From positions 1-64,000 of the forward strand of contig JAGXKI010000001.1 of NCBI GenBank assembly GCA_018335295.1: a stretch of 64,000 nucleotides of DNA. Direction: 5' to 3'. Below are positions 1-10,261 of this stretch, piece by piece. The notes under the pieces are model-generated. The model was not told where the DNA came from and ran no database searches. It worked only from the letters and a program-made list of their open reading frames with translations. The position numbers were made by a program, and so were the translations under genes. Numbering within the stretch: the first letter of the stretch is position 1; every line of letters starts with the position of its first letter. The DNA comes from a bacterium. GTDB lineage: Bacteria > Acidobacteriota > Aminicenantia > Aminicenantales > Aminicenantaceae.

Positions 1-116
1 AGGGTATCTCTGAGGTAAAGTTTGACAGAATCTGAGGAGTTTCCCGGATTTGAAGAAGGCATATTGGGATTTATTGTCTTTTTATTTTGTCTGGGTTGTT
101 TATTTTTAAACGGCAT
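1..116 (-). CDS. sigma-70 family RNA polymerase sigma factor, N-terminal fragment (runs off window)
   Basis: Reverse strand reads MPFKNKQPRQNKKTINPNMPSSNPGNSSDSVKLYLRDT; DSVKLYLRD matches the start of sigma-70 region 1.2 (D-P/S-V-x-x-Y-L-R/K-D/E); SD-like aggggagat upstream of ATG. Confidence 0.6.
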   Translation of the reverse strand, partial: MPFKNKQPRQNKKTINPNMPSSNPGNSSDSVKLYLRDT

Positions 117-262
117 TTTTATCTCCCCTTTATATAGTTCATTAATAAAACGAAATTAAAGTCAATTTCGTTTCAATGAAGCTTCAATCTTTATATAATC
201 TATAATAATAATAGCTTTTTGTAAAGGATTTTTTAAAATTTTTTATTTACCGGATAATGAAT

Positions 263-294
263 AAAAAAGTCCTTCTTCTATAACCAAAAAGGAC
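263..294 (-). terminator. putative intrinsic terminator (minus strand)
   Basis: GTCCTT ... AAGGAC inverted repeat followed on the minus strand by six T (263-268). Confidence 0.45.
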
Positions 295-396
295 CTTCAA
301 TTCTCTTTGAGTGGAGAGGACTCTCTTTTTCTGCATAGGGGAGGAGGAGAGTGGGTGGATTGAAGGGGGCGTTTAGAAAGCCTCAAGATTGGGAAG

Positions 397-421
397 GGAG
401 GGACCGCTCAGCGGTCCCTCC
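397..421. repeat. near-perfect palindrome / stem-loop just past the S9 peptidase stop codon
   Basis: GGAGGGACCGCT-C-AGCGGTCCCTCC, 12-bp arms; 10 bp downstream of the minus-strand CDS end; no T-tract. Confidence 0.6.
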
Positions 422-430
422 ATACAAATG

Positions 431-2950
431 TTATTCCGTCTTTTCCTTTTTCACATAAGTATCAAACCAGTCCAGCCACCGAGCCCACAGATCCATGTAG
501 GTTTCTTTGCATCGGGGGCCATGGGATTCAAAGGGATAAATGTAGAGAACAGCTCTCTTCCCCAGTCCTGTTAAGGCATGCATAAAACGTTCGGATTGAA
601 TCAGAAAAGTTCCTGAGTTGTCGTCACAGGCGCCATGATACATGAGAAGGGGAGTTTCCACGTGGTCGGCTTCGAAAAAAGGAGACATTTCCAGGTAGAT
701 ATCCTGAGCTTCCCATATAAACCGACGTTCTCTTTGAAAAGTCAAAGGAGTTAAAGTTCGGTTGTAAGCTCCATCACCAGCAATGCCCGCCTGGAAAAAA
801 GGTGAATGAGCTAGAATATTGGCGGTGGCAAAGGCGCCGTAGCTGTGCCCTCCATGTCCCAGACGATCTACATCTACGTATCCCATGTTATCTACCTTCC
901 TTATAGCCGCATACATGGAGTCAACCAGATGAGCGATGTAGTGGTTGTTGTATTTATTTTCTTCTCCTACTATCGGAATATCGGGGACCACCACCGCATA
1001 TCCTTGGGAAAGCCAGAGTTCAGAAGCATTGCGAAAGCTTGTATGAGGAAATTCATTGAGGTTGTGTCGACGAATGGCGGTTTTTTTATAGTCTTCGAAA
1101 GATTGATATTCACGGGGATAAGTCCAGAAAATGGCGGGCACTCGGGTCCCTTTTTTGTAGTCATTAGGAAGGGAAATGCGGCCGTGCGCAGTCAGTCCAT
1201 CTCTTCGTGTGAATTTAAAATCCACTCTTTGGCAGTCAGCGAATTCAGGAAAAGGATTTTTGTTTTCAGTCAACTGGGTCAAAGAACCTTGTTGAGTCCA
1301 AAGATAGGAATCTGGGAATTCGGTTTTGGATTCGCGGCTGATGATCATCCGGTTCATATCTCTGTCCAGAGGAACCAGGGGCCTCTCATACATTTCCGAT
1401 GAGCTTTCGAATACGCGTTCCTTTTTCCCGGTTTTTATGGAAATTTTGTCCACAAAAGGTTGATGTTTGAAATTTTCTTTGTAACCTCTCCCCTGAAGAT
1501 AAGCTGAATTTCCATCGCTGGAAAGAAGGACATATTCAGTCCCGTTGGGGGTTTGCTGGGTTATTATATCTCCCGGTCGTTTCAGCGGGTCATCGGGGTC
1601 AATATCTTTGACCAGTACATATTTTTTAGGCTTTTTCTTGCGGAGATCATAACAGAGAATATCCTGTTTTCCTTTATGATGGCTGGTAAGAAAGGCATAC
1701 TCTCCGTCGCGCGAGAAACTCACATCGCTCAGGCGGTCTTCACTGGAAAACAGGGTTTGAGCTTTTTCCATATCAAAAGGAGGTTCCAGAAACATAAGTC
1801 GGTCTTTTCTTGAATTATTGTCTTCTTCGGGGTTTTTGTTTTCCTTTTTCTTTTCTTTCCACAGAAAATACAATCCCTTTCCATCGGGGCTCCAGGAAAC
1901 TTCCCGGGGGAGATCTTCTAGAGGACTGTCTTCGTTTCGAACTCGGGTCTCACGGAGAGGAACTTTTCGCACTGTAGAGAGAACCTTTCCTTCCCTATCC
2001 ATTACTTGGAGTTCCCGTGGAAAAGCTCTATACCCCACTATATAAGAAAAAGGTTTGACCATTTTTTCGGCTAGGATATATTTTCCGTCCGGGCTCAGGG
2101 AGATATTCATATACATGGCTGGAGATCCGAGTTTACGCGGAGATTTCCCTGGAGAAAGAAGAGCTAATTGAGACGTAGTGTAATATTCTAATAGTTTCTT
2201 GTCGTGAGGGGTCCGAAGGAGAAAAGGGTAAGTCCGGGTAGGAGTGGCTTCTTCACGGGTATGTCGGATGATGGGAGTGCTGGGCACAGGATCTTTTTTA
2301 GGTTCCTCTCCTCTCTCCGGTGGCACCAAGAAGGTGAGGACAGAGCCTTCCGGAGTCCATTGGAGCATGGAGGAAGGTTCAACGGCGCTCCGCCACCACC
2401 GTCGGGTTCCACTCAGGGTAGCCATAACGTAAGCATCATCCAATAGCTTTGCTTTTCCTGTGGCCACATCAGCTATCCATACCTGGGTTCCTTCTTGGAG
2501 ATGAGCAAGAAAAGCAATCTTTTTTCCTTTCGGAGACCAGGTCATATCACTGATGAAAATATTTTCAGGAAGGTCCACCATCCAACTCTTTCTCTTTTCT
2601 AGAGAGTAAATTTTGAGATCTTTGATTCCCGAAGTGGACAACCCCCATTCCCGGTTAACTTTCGGACAAAATTCCAGCATGGCCAATCGATAGGTCTTTT
2701 GAGCCATCAATTCCAGGGAAGAGAATTCTCGACGGATGGGAATCATGAAATGCTCCCCGTCTGGGCTGAGACCGTTCAGAGTATCGTAATGGGTATTTCG
2801 GTTGAGAAAATCCTGGATCGTTTCGTTGGGGAGAAGGTAGGATTCTTTGAACTGTTGAGTTTCATCCGCAAACGTCCCGGTACAAAGAAACAATACCAGA
2901 ATTCCACAAATGAAGCCCAATCCTTGGGGTTCTTTAAAGAATTTTTTCAT
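431..2950 (-). CDS. secreted S9 family prolyl oligopeptidase-type peptidase
   Basis: N-terminal signal, beta-propeller WSPDGK repeats, C-terminal alpha/beta hydrolase with GHGGHSYGAF nucleophile elbow and ESHGP. Confidence 0.9.
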   Translation of the reverse strand: MKKFFKEPQGLGFICGILVLFLCTGTFADETQQFKESYLLPNETIQDFLNRNTHYDTLNGLSPDGEHFMIPIRREFSSLELMAQKTYRLAMLEFCPKVNREWGLSTSGIKDLKIYSLEKRKSWMVDLPENIFISDMTWSPKGKKIAFLAHLQEGTQVWIADVATGKAKLLDDAYVMATLSGTRRWWRSAVEPSSMLQWTPEGSVLTFLVPPERGEEPKKDPVPSTPIIRHTREEATPTRTYPFLLRTPHDKKLLEYYTTSQLALLSPGKSPRKLGSPAMYMNISLSPDGKYILAEKMVKPFSYIVGYRAFPRELQVMDREGKVLSTVRKVPLRETRVRNEDSPLEDLPREVSWSPDGKGLYFLWKEKKKENKNPEEDNNSRKDRLMFLEPPFDMEKAQTLFSSEDRLSDVSFSRDGEYAFLTSHHKGKQDILCYDLRKKKPKKYVLVKDIDPDDPLKRPGDIITQQTPNGTEYVLLSSDGNSAYLQGRGYKENFKHQPFVDKISIKTGKKERVFESSSEMYERPLVPLDRDMNRMIISRESKTEFPDSYLWTQQGSLTQLTENKNPFPEFADCQRVDFKFTRRDGLTAHGRISLPNDYKKGTRVPAIFWTYPREYQSFEDYKKTAIRRHNLNEFPHTSFRNASELWLSQGYAVVVPDIPIVGEENKYNNHYIAHLVDSMYAAIRKVDNMGYVDVDRLGHGGHSYGAFATANILAHSPFFQAGIAGDGAYNRTLTPLTFQRERRFIWEAQDIYLEMSPFFEADHVETPLLMYHGACDDNSGTFLIQSERFMHALTGLGKRAVLYIYPFESHGPRCKETYMDLWARWLDWFDTYVKKEKTE

Positions 2951-2980
2951 TCATGCCTCCTTTTAAAGGCTTAAAAGTGA

Positions 2981-5743
2981 TTAAAAATCTATAGAATGAA
3001 GGACTCCACAGTAGATCCCGTTAAAGAGAAATTTGAAAGTTCCATGAGGCTGTGCTCTAAAAGTGATTTCTGGACCGAAAGCAAACAGTTTCCCCTCTCC
3101 CAGGTGGGCCTCAAACACGGACACTCTGCCTTCCAGGAGCTGCTGTCCTCGAGCCCAACCACTCTTAAGGGTTTTTTCACTGTCAAACCAGGAAACAGGT
3201 TGAACTTCTTGGAAGGAAGCCTCAGGAAGGAGCCTGAAGACCGGACTCCGGTCAAAATAAACATTGACTTTTTCAGGCATTCCATAGGCCACAGGTAAGG
3301 TGTTATTTACTTTTACTTCCATGATTGAGCCAGGGATAAAGAATTTTTCTCTGGAGAAGGGTTTGAGTTTTCCTTGGGGAGTTTTTTCAGCCAGAGCATT
3401 TTCCACAGGGAGATCCAGGTGATAGGCTAGTTGGGTGGCATTGCCTATAGTTAAGATAGTCCCTCCATTTTTAAGGAATTGGCGGAGCTGGGGAATGGTT
3501 TTCTCTGCAGTGACTTCTCCGAGTCGATCCTGGTATTTGGCAGGGATTTCTTGGGGCTCTGGCATGGACTGCCTGCGGGAACGCCGAGATTCTTGGGAGA
3601 CCCGAGGAATAGAGCCGTCCGGAAAGACCAGGACATCAAATTTTTTGTTCAGGTTTCCGGCATCAAGGGTAGGTGGATAAACCACTTCATAATCAAAATC
3701 ATACTCATCGAACATCCATCGGATCCAACCCGAAGACATGGATCCCCCATACTCATCCCAGAGACCGATGTGAACAGGTTCCAATTTGTAAGCAGAGCCC
3801 TGAAGTTTTCTATGGGTGCCGGTAAAATTGAGTCCGGTTTCCCGAGCGATCTTCTCCAGCCGAGAGACAGTAGAAGATTGGGCAGGGATATAAATAGTGC
3901 CTTCAGGATAGGATTGGTCTTGGAGGACAAGCGGATTTTTCAGCCAGAAGACTTCTTCACCTTTTTTCAGAAGATGGTTTAGGGCCGTAAAAGAATCATT
4001 GGCTTGATGGCTAAGAAGAAATCCGGGAGCATCCGGATTGATAACTTTTCCCGAGGGAGGAGTTATCAAGCCCTGGATTTCTTTAAAGGGACCCTCAAAT
4101 CCTTCCAGGATGCGGTCAAATTCCACCCCCATCTGGAAAGCTAATGTGTAACCGGCGCTGTCGTAAGGAGTGCCTGCTTCCTCCGGGTAAAATTGAGGTT
4201 CCATCATATCCAAAATATGAGGACGAAAAGCTTGATCGCATTGGATGATCAAGGATCCTTGAGGATAGGATTTTTCCTGCACTTCAAAGGATTGAACAGC
4301 CCGGTGCACGGTGATGCCGTTTTTGATGAGAGTATTGGCAAATTTACAAGCTGTGAGGAAATCCGGTTGATCAGAAGGAAGAATATAACCTCGAGGATCC
4401 CTATAATCCGGATGATGGAGTACCTTATCATAATATTTGGGAGGATATCCTCGAGACCGTCCAGAGCCTTCTTTTTTGGCTTCATCTTTTTGGATAGCTG
4501 TTTTTACAGCTTCAATTCGTCTGGGGTTGAGAGTCCAGTGATCCTTTCTTCCTCTCTGGATGGAATTTTTTCCCATCCGGTAAATATTGAACAGAAAATC
4601 TTCCTTCAATTTAGAAGCTGTATCCAGGATAGCTCGGTCTGCAGTAATAGAGTATTCAATCGTCTGTCTGAAGTGCCATTTTTGAGGGGCAATAGGATAA
4701 GGATAATCTCCGTCAGAAAGTAGCTTTTCAGGACGGAAAGGAATTTTCATGGGGTTAGGATGTCCGATTATTTCCGTCAAAATACCGATCATGTTATGAA
4801 AGTAAGGGGTGCCGCGAAGGCAGCCGTTCCACCACGTTTGGTACCAAGCCCCTTCTCTCATGGTGGATCCGGGTTTTCCTTCAGCTACAAAACGGCTGTG
4901 CATGGCATTTCCTACGGTGGTTATGCCTAAAACCAGAAGAGGATCCAGGTTGAAGCTGTGAGGGTCTCGGAAGGGAGGGGCGAACAGCACGCACCCGGAA
5001 GGACCTGTTTGGTGTTGGTTGTAGACAATTTGAGGAAACCATTCCCGGTACAATATATTGTTAATGGCTTTGGTTTCGTTTTGGGTGACCATGTAAAAGT
5101 CCCGATTGTTATCATGCCCTACATATTTTTGATAAAGGCGGGGAAGCCATCGAGTGGATCGTTCCTTAGGGTCATCTTTCCTCATGTACCAGTTGCCTAT
5201 AAGTTCCATGCCATCCGGGTTGGTGATTAAGGTGAGGAGGATGACATTATCCAGAATCCGCTGGGTTTCGGGATCCTCTCGGCTGACCATTTGGTAGACA
5301 AGTTCCAGTTCCTGTTGGGCTCCGGCTACTTCTGTGGCATGCAGTCCTCCGTCGATCCATACCACCGCTTTTCCCTCCTCAGCAAGAGCTCTGGCTTTCT
5401 CATCTGTTAAACCTTTGGCTAAGGCTAATTTCTGGGAAATTTCCTTGTACCGGCTCAATTTTTGGTGGTTTTCAGGAGAAGTGATAATAGCCATAATCAT
5501 GGTCCGTCCTTCTTCGGTCTTCCCGATTTTTTTCAGGACCAGGCGGTCAGATTCCTGGGATAGTTTCTTCCAGTATTCTGTCAATTGAGAGTAGGTAGCC
5601 AGCCAGTAATCGTCTCCGATTTTATGGCCGAATTGTTCCATAGGGGTAGTGATATTATCTTTCCCTGTAACAGGACTGAATAAGAGAAAAATAGAGAAGA
5701 TTCCTATTAAAAGGAGTCTAAAAAGAGGGATTCTTTGTTTCAT
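2981..5743 (-). CDS. M14 family zinc carboxypeptidase
   Basis: GGLHATEVAGAQ, ITNPDGMELI, VYNQHQTGPSG motifs; ATG at 5743 with GGAGG preferred over the TTG in the track. Confidence 0.88.
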   Translation of the reverse strand: MKQRIPLFRLLLIGIFSIFLLFSPVTGKDNITTPMEQFGHKIGDDYWLATYSQLTEYWKKLSQESDRLVLKKIGKTEEGRTMIMAIITSPENHQKLSRYKEISQKLALAKGLTDEKARALAEEGKAVVWIDGGLHATEVAGAQQELELVYQMVSREDPETQRILDNVILLTLITNPDGMELIGNWYMRKDDPKERSTRWLPRLYQKYVGHDNNRDFYMVTQNETKAINNILYREWFPQIVYNQHQTGPSGCVLFAPPFRDPHSFNLDPLLVLGITTVGNAMHSRFVAEGKPGSTMREGAWYQTWWNGCLRGTPYFHNMIGILTEIIGHPNPMKIPFRPEKLLSDGDYPYPIAPQKWHFRQTIEYSITADRAILDTASKLKEDFLFNIYRMGKNSIQRGRKDHWTLNPRRIEAVKTAIQKDEAKKEGSGRSRGYPPKYYDKVLHHPDYRDPRGYILPSDQPDFLTACKFANTLIKNGITVHRAVQSFEVQEKSYPQGSLIIQCDQAFRPHILDMMEPQFYPEEAGTPYDSAGYTLAFQMGVEFDRILEGFEGPFKEIQGLITPPSGKVINPDAPGFLLSHQANDSFTALNHLLKKGEEVFWLKNPLVLQDQSYPEGTIYIPAQSSTVSRLEKIARETGLNFTGTHRKLQGSAYKLEPVHIGLWDEYGGSMSSGWIRWMFDEYDFDYEVVYPPTLDAGNLNKKFDVLVFPDGSIPRVSQESRRSRRQSMPEPQEIPAKYQDRLGEVTAEKTIPQLRQFLKNGGTILTIGNATQLAYHLDLPVENALAEKTPQGKLKPFSREKFFIPGSIMEVKVNNTLPVAYGMPEKVNVYFDRSPVFRLLPEASFQEVQPVSWFDSEKTLKSGWARGQQLLEGRVSVFEAHLGEGKLFAFGPEITFRAQPHGTFKFLFNGIYCGVLHSIDF

Positions 5744-5792
5744 GGGTTCCTCCAATTCATAAGAAAGAGTGGAAATTACATATCAACGGCTG

Positions 5793-5822
5793 TTTATACC
5801 ACACCCTGTTCAGAATGGTCAA
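5793..5822 (-). promoter_or_regulatory. sigma-70-like promoter upstream of the M14 peptidase
   Basis: minus strand TTGACC-18 nt-TATAAA. Confidence 0.4.
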
Positions 5823-5962
5823 TTGTCAATATACAAAATTTTAGGTTCATCTTTCCCTAAAGGAACCGAGGTAAGGGGAAAAAGAGAGAAATTCTTGACT
5901 CTTCATGGGCGGTTTAGTAAAAGGAAGACGAGTTTAATAATATTTTTTGAAGGAGGAAATCA

Positions 5963-6313
5963 ATGGCAGAGATGAATCAAGCTCAGGAAAGAACTTGGGG
6001 CATGGTGGCTCATCTAGCTGCATTGGTCGGTTTTATCATCCCTCTGGGCAACGTGATTGGTCCTTTGATTGTTTGGATGGTGAAAAAAGATGAGTCCTCA
6101 TTTGTAGATGAACAGGGAAAGGAATCACTTAATTTCCAGATTTCGGTCTCTATCTATGCCATCGTCGCAGCTTTGCTGATCATTGTGGTTATTGGAATTG
6201 TTCTTCTGATAGGCCTGGCTTTACTGGATTTGGTACTGGTGGTGATTGCAGCGGTCAAGACCAACAACGGAGAAAAATTTCGGTATCCCTTGTGCATAAG
6301 ATTTATCCATTGA
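5963..6313 (+). CDS. DUF4870 family membrane protein
   Basis: AHLAALVGFIIPLGNVIGPLIVWMVKKDES...VDEQGKESLNFQIS...NNGEKFRYPLCIRFI. Confidence 0.85.
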   Translation: MAEMNQAQERTWGMVAHLAALVGFIIPLGNVIGPLIVWMVKKDESSFVDEQGKESLNFQISVSIYAIVAALLIIVVIGIVLLIGLALLDLVLVVIAAVKTNNGEKFRYPLCIRFIH

Positions 6314-6330
6314 TAGGGGATTTTAGGTGT

Positions 6331-6365
6331 ATTTCAGGTTGGGATTTCTGAAATAAGGTTTTTTT
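6331..6365 (+). terminator. putative intrinsic terminator after the DUF4870 gene
   Basis: ATTTCAG ... CTGAAAT stem followed by a T7 tract. Confidence 0.5.
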
Positions 6366-6379
6366 CAAGTATTGGAAAA

Positions 6380-7393
6380 GTGTTGAATTTATCCCTTAAT
6401 GGAAAGCTGAAACTTGTTTTCGTCTTTATCCTGATAGGGGGACTCTTTCAATTTTCTTTTTCTTCACCGGTGAAAGAATCTTTTAAGGGGATGTTCAGTT
6501 TTTATATGGAAAATGATTTTTTTGCCGGGACCGACCGTTGTTTTACCGGAGCCTTCAAGACGGGATGGATGAGAAAAATTAAAGATATTCAGAAGAGCTG
6601 GTTATGGAAAAAAATTCCTTTTAAAGATGAGCCCGGCTACCAACATTACTTCGCTTTATCAGCAGGGATAAATGTATACACTCCCGGGAATATACGCCGG
6701 AGCGATTTGATCGAAGATGACCGGCCTTACGCTGGATTTCTTCATGGAGGTTTGAGCTTCCTGAGTATCAGTCGAACTCACAGGGAAAATCTTGAGCTTG
6801 TCGTGGGGATAGTAGGTCCTCACTCTTATGCCCAAGAGCTGCAAAAATTTGTTCATTCGGTGGAATTCATCAATGGGTTCCACCCTAAAGGATGGAACCA
6901 TCAGCTCAAAGATGAGATAACAGTGTCTTTGGTTTATGAAAATCAATGGAAACTTCGGAAAAGTTCAGGGCGGGGATTTGGATTTGAAGTTATCCCTCAT
7001 CTAGGAGGGGGGTTAGGGACTGCCTATACCTATTTGAGCTCGGGGCTGCAGGTGAGAGGGGGCTGGAATCTCCCAGATGATTTTGGAGTCCCTTTGCTTC
7101 GCCCGGGCGGAGACCGTAGCCTGGGATTTCGATGTCCCGGAAATGCAGGGATTCATTTGTTCGCTGCTGTAGATGGAAAAGCTGTGTTGAGAACGATATT
7201 CTTGGATGGAAATACCTTTCAGGAAAGTCACAGAGTGGATAAGAATATTTTTACGGCTGATTTTCACTTGGGGACTCGTTTAAGGATGGGAGGTTTTAAC
7301 TTCAGCTATGAATACATACTATGGACCAAACGTTTCAAAACAGAAGATAGAAAACATCTTTTTGGGGTCTTGAGTCTCTCTTATTCCTTTTGA
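6380..7393 (+). CDS. LpxR-like lipid A deacylase family (DUF2219) outer membrane protein
   Basis: FYMENDFFAGTDRCFTGAFKTGW and LIEDDRPYAGFLHGGLSF signatures, C-terminal aromatic barrel end. Confidence 0.8.
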   Translation: MLNLSLNGKLKLVFVFILIGGLFQFSFSSPVKESFKGMFSFYMENDFFAGTDRCFTGAFKTGWMRKIKDIQKSWLWKKIPFKDEPGYQHYFALSAGINVYTPGNIRRSDLIEDDRPYAGFLHGGLSFLSISRTHRENLELVVGIVGPHSYAQELQKFVHSVEFINGFHPKGWNHQLKDEITVSLVYENQWKLRKSSGRGFGFEVIPHLGGGLGTAYTYLSSGLQVRGGWNLPDDFGVPLLRPGGDRSLGFRCPGNAGIHLFAAVDGKAVLRTIFLDGNTFQESHRVDKNIFTADFHLGTRLRMGGFNFSYEYILWTKRFKTEDRKHLFGVLSLSYSF

Positions 7394-7438
7394 GTCAAGA
7401 ACTTACTTGGATTATTCCCGTTTTATGAATACTTCAGG

Positions 7439-8458
7439 CTAATTTTTTCTCTTTTCCAGGTAATTCTGATGATAGTCCTCGGCTTTATAAAATTTAGAGG
7501 CGGGAACAATCCGGGTAGCGATGGGTTTGTTGAACCGGTCCGATTGATTCAATCTAGCGATCATTTCCTGAGCTGCTTCTTTTTGTTCCTGGGTGTGGTA
7601 AAAAATGGTCGAGCGATACTGGGTTCCTCTATCCGGCCCCTGCCGGTTGATCTGGGTGGGGTCATGAATTCGGAAAAAATACTCCAATAATTCTTTATAG
7701 GTAATTTGAGATGGATCGTAGATGATGTGAACGGCTTCCGCATGGCCTGTATTGCCTGTGCAAACTTGAGCATAGGTTGGTTTTTTAACCTCACCCCCGG
7801 TGTAACCGACGGTGGTGGAGAGAACTCCCTTGAGTTGGCTGAATTTGTATTCCACTCCCCAGAAACAACCTCCGGCAAAAGTGGCCTTTTTGGATGAACT
7901 TTTATGGGATAAACTTTTCGATTGTGTGGATTCCTCAGGTGGGTAGCTCTGATTGTCCGGCTTAAAATCAAGAGAAATAGAGTTGATGCAGTAATGTTTG
8001 TGTGTGGGAGGGGGACCATCGGAGAAAACATGACCCAGATGAGCTCCGCAGACCGCACATCTTACCTCGGATCTTTTCATAAGCAAAGAATAATCATCTT
8101 TGTATTGAATGTATTTTTTATCAACGGGGCGGGTAAAGCTGGGCCACCCGGATCCGTGGTCGTATTTGTTTTCAGAACTGAAAAGAGGAGTGCCGCATCC
8201 TGCACAGTGATAAATTCCTTTTTCATAATGGTCGTTGTATTCTCCTGTAAAGGGCTTTTCTGTGGCTCCTTTTCGCATCACCCTGTACTGTTCAGGAGTG
8301 AGGATTCTTTTCCATTCTTTATCCGTTTTGATAACTTTTTTAACCATATTTTTTTCTCCATCTCTGGATTCGGGAGCTTTTTGGGAAGGGGTGGAATTTC
8401 CCGTGCACGCGGCCACAAAAATTCCTAAAAAAAGAATTATATTTATTCTTTTTAACAT
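7439..8458 (-). CDS. msrBA: lipoprotein-type bifunctional methionine sulfoxide reductase (MsrB-MsrA fusion)
   Basis: MsrB part CAGCGTPLF...CAVCGAHLGHVF...HYCINSISL; MsrA part ATFAGGCFWGVE; N-terminal lipobox-like VAAC. Confidence 0.92.
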   Translation of the reverse strand: MLKRINIILFLGIFVAACTGNSTPSQKAPESRDGEKNMVKKVIKTDKEWKRILTPEQYRVMRKGATEKPFTGEYNDHYEKGIYHCAGCGTPLFSSENKYDHGSGWPSFTRPVDKKYIQYKDDYSLLMKRSEVRCAVCGAHLGHVFSDGPPPTHKHYCINSISLDFKPDNQSYPPEESTQSKSLSHKSSSKKATFAGGCFWGVEYKFSQLKGVLSTTVGYTGGEVKKPTYAQVCTGNTGHAEAVHIIYDPSQITYKELLEYFFRIHDPTQINRQGPDRGTQYRSTIFYHTQEQKEAAQEMIARLNQSDRFNKPIATRIVPASKFYKAEDYHQNYLEKRKN

Positions 8459-8531
8459 AGGAGAGAGCCTCCTCTTTCTCTAATATTCCTATAAGAATTA
8501 TAATATAAACAATCAGAAAAAGAAAGGACTT

Positions 8532-10241
8532 TTAAAGAGGTGGTTCCATGATTTTTGACTCTGTTTTTATGAACCGAAGATGTTTGACCCTGTTGGTATC
8601 CAGAGTGAAGCCGGTGACCTTTTGTTTTGGGCTGCGGTTGAAATGAATCCAAATTCTTTTAATTTTAAAGGAATCTTGTGATATGGGGTGCAGAAAACCG
8701 TGGGAGGCATTTCTATGAACAAAATGGAGTTTTCCTTCCTTGAGTGCGATTTGAAAATAAACCCGGAGTTCTTCACTGAAATAATTTCCTGTGTATTCAT
8801 GGAGTTGAGTTTCAGTCAGTTGAGGAGGTTGAAAGGATTGATAAGTCTGGGGGGTTTGATCTTCCCGAGTTATGTGGAGGAGGGAAGGTGTTTTCTTTCC
8901 TCTTTTTTCAAATTCGACAGTCATTTTTATGGGGGCTTCGAAAACTCGGAATTCTTTTTCGCTCACAGCTTTTAGGGGATATTTTTTTCCAAAAGCTTCC
9001 ATCATGAGATTTCCTTTTTCCAAATGAACTTTTCTTATTGTATGAGTTTCCGGATGAATGTAAGAACCGGCCCAGGATTTGAGTTTCTCTGTGGAAACCT
9101 GGATGAATTCTGTTTTTTCTTGCCGAGGTTGGGGTTTTTGAGGTTTTTCCTCTTCAAATTGAGAGTTGAGATAAATATCAGCTACTTCATAGGAAAGCTT
9201 GCTGGGATTGAAAGTGCTGAGATTAGAAAGACAGATGACCGAAAATTCATTCTCAGGGAAGCGCACCATAGCGGATCTGTAGCCTCCGAGAGCCCCTCCG
9301 TGGCTTACGGTTTTGAGTCCTTTGTATTGGCCGATTTTCAGGCCAAAGGCATAATCGAGTTTTTCCCCATTGTTCAGGGTTCCCCGAGTGTGCATAAGGT
9401 CCATTACTTCTTTTCCTCCCACCTGGTGGTGGTAAAAGTTTTGATCCCAGAGGAAAAGGTCTTCCACTGTAGTGAACAACCCGCCAGATCCTACACAGTC
9501 AAATTTGGAGATGAAATTTTTATACTTTCCTTTTCCTGCAGGGAAGTAACCAGAAGCTCTGTTTTCAATAATCCGGGTGTAGTCATCATGGAAATGGGAA
9601 TGATTCATTCCCAAAGGATCAAAGATGTTTTTCCGGGCGAATTCTCTCAGGCTTTGACCGCTGACTCTTTCTATGATCATCGATAAGAGAAAGTAACCGG
9701 AATTGCTGTACATGTATTTTTCACCAGGAGTGAAATTTAGCTCTTTCTGGCGGCTGCACAGGTCCAGGACATCTGCTTCATGATAGTAGCCAAAAGGAAT
9801 GCCTGCAATATTCAACAAAGAAAGATAATCACGGAGTCCACTGGTATGATGGATGAGATGGTGGATGGTGATTCGGTGGTTGTATTCGGGAATTTCAGGG
9901 ATGTATTTTTGGATGGGATCATCTAGAGTAAGTTTTCCCCGGTTTTCCAAAAGAGCAATGCACATGGCGACAAATTGTTTGGAACAGGATCCGATGTAAA
10001 ACAACGAGTGGGGAGTGATGGGAACATCCAGCTCAAGGTTAGCCATTCCATATCCCTGTTTGTAGATGATTTTTCCATGATGGATGACAGCCAAAGCGCA
10101 ACCAGGAGAATTAGTTTTATCCCACTCTTCAAACAGACGATCCACTTTTTTGTTTTTTTCGTGGGAAAAACCACAGGAAACAGAGATAAATAAAAGAAAA
10201 AGAGTGGTGACTGTGCTTAATGTATGGATTTTATTTCTCAT
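8532..10241 (-). CDS. exported serine hydrolase, class C beta-lactamase family
   Basis: GSCSKQFVAM (SxxK), YSNSGYFLL (YxN), HGGALGGYRS. Confidence 0.88.
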   Translation of the reverse strand: MRNKIHTLSTVTTLFLLFISVSCGFSHEKNKKVDRLFEEWDKTNSPGCALAVIHHGKIIYKQGYGMANLELDVPITPHSLFYIGSCSKQFVAMCIALLENRGKLTLDDPIQKYIPEIPEYNHRITIHHLIHHTSGLRDYLSLLNIAGIPFGYYHEADVLDLCSRQKELNFTPGEKYMYSNSGYFLLSMIIERVSGQSLREFARKNIFDPLGMNHSHFHDDYTRIIENRASGYFPAGKGKYKNFISKFDCVGSGGLFTTVEDLFLWDQNFYHHQVGGKEVMDLMHTRGTLNNGEKLDYAFGLKIGQYKGLKTVSHGGALGGYRSAMVRFPENEFSVICLSNLSTFNPSKLSYEVADIYLNSQFEEEKPQKPQPRQEKTEFIQVSTEKLKSWAGSYIHPETHTIRKVHLEKGNLMMEAFGKKYPLKAVSEKEFRVFEAPIKMTVEFEKRGKKTPSLLHITREDQTPQTYQSFQPPQLTETQLHEYTGNYFSEELRVYFQIALKEGKLHFVHRNASHGFLHPISQDSFKIKRIWIHFNRSPKQKVTGFTLDTNRVKHLRFIKTESKIMEPPL

Positions 10242-10261
10242 GAAAAAATCTCCTTTTCAGG

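Noticed and set aside
845-1402. 185-aa plus-strand ORF
   Set aside because: Antisense to S9 peptidase.
9024-9686. 220-aa plus-strand ORF
   Set aside because: Antisense to the beta-lactamase-family gene; no domain signature.
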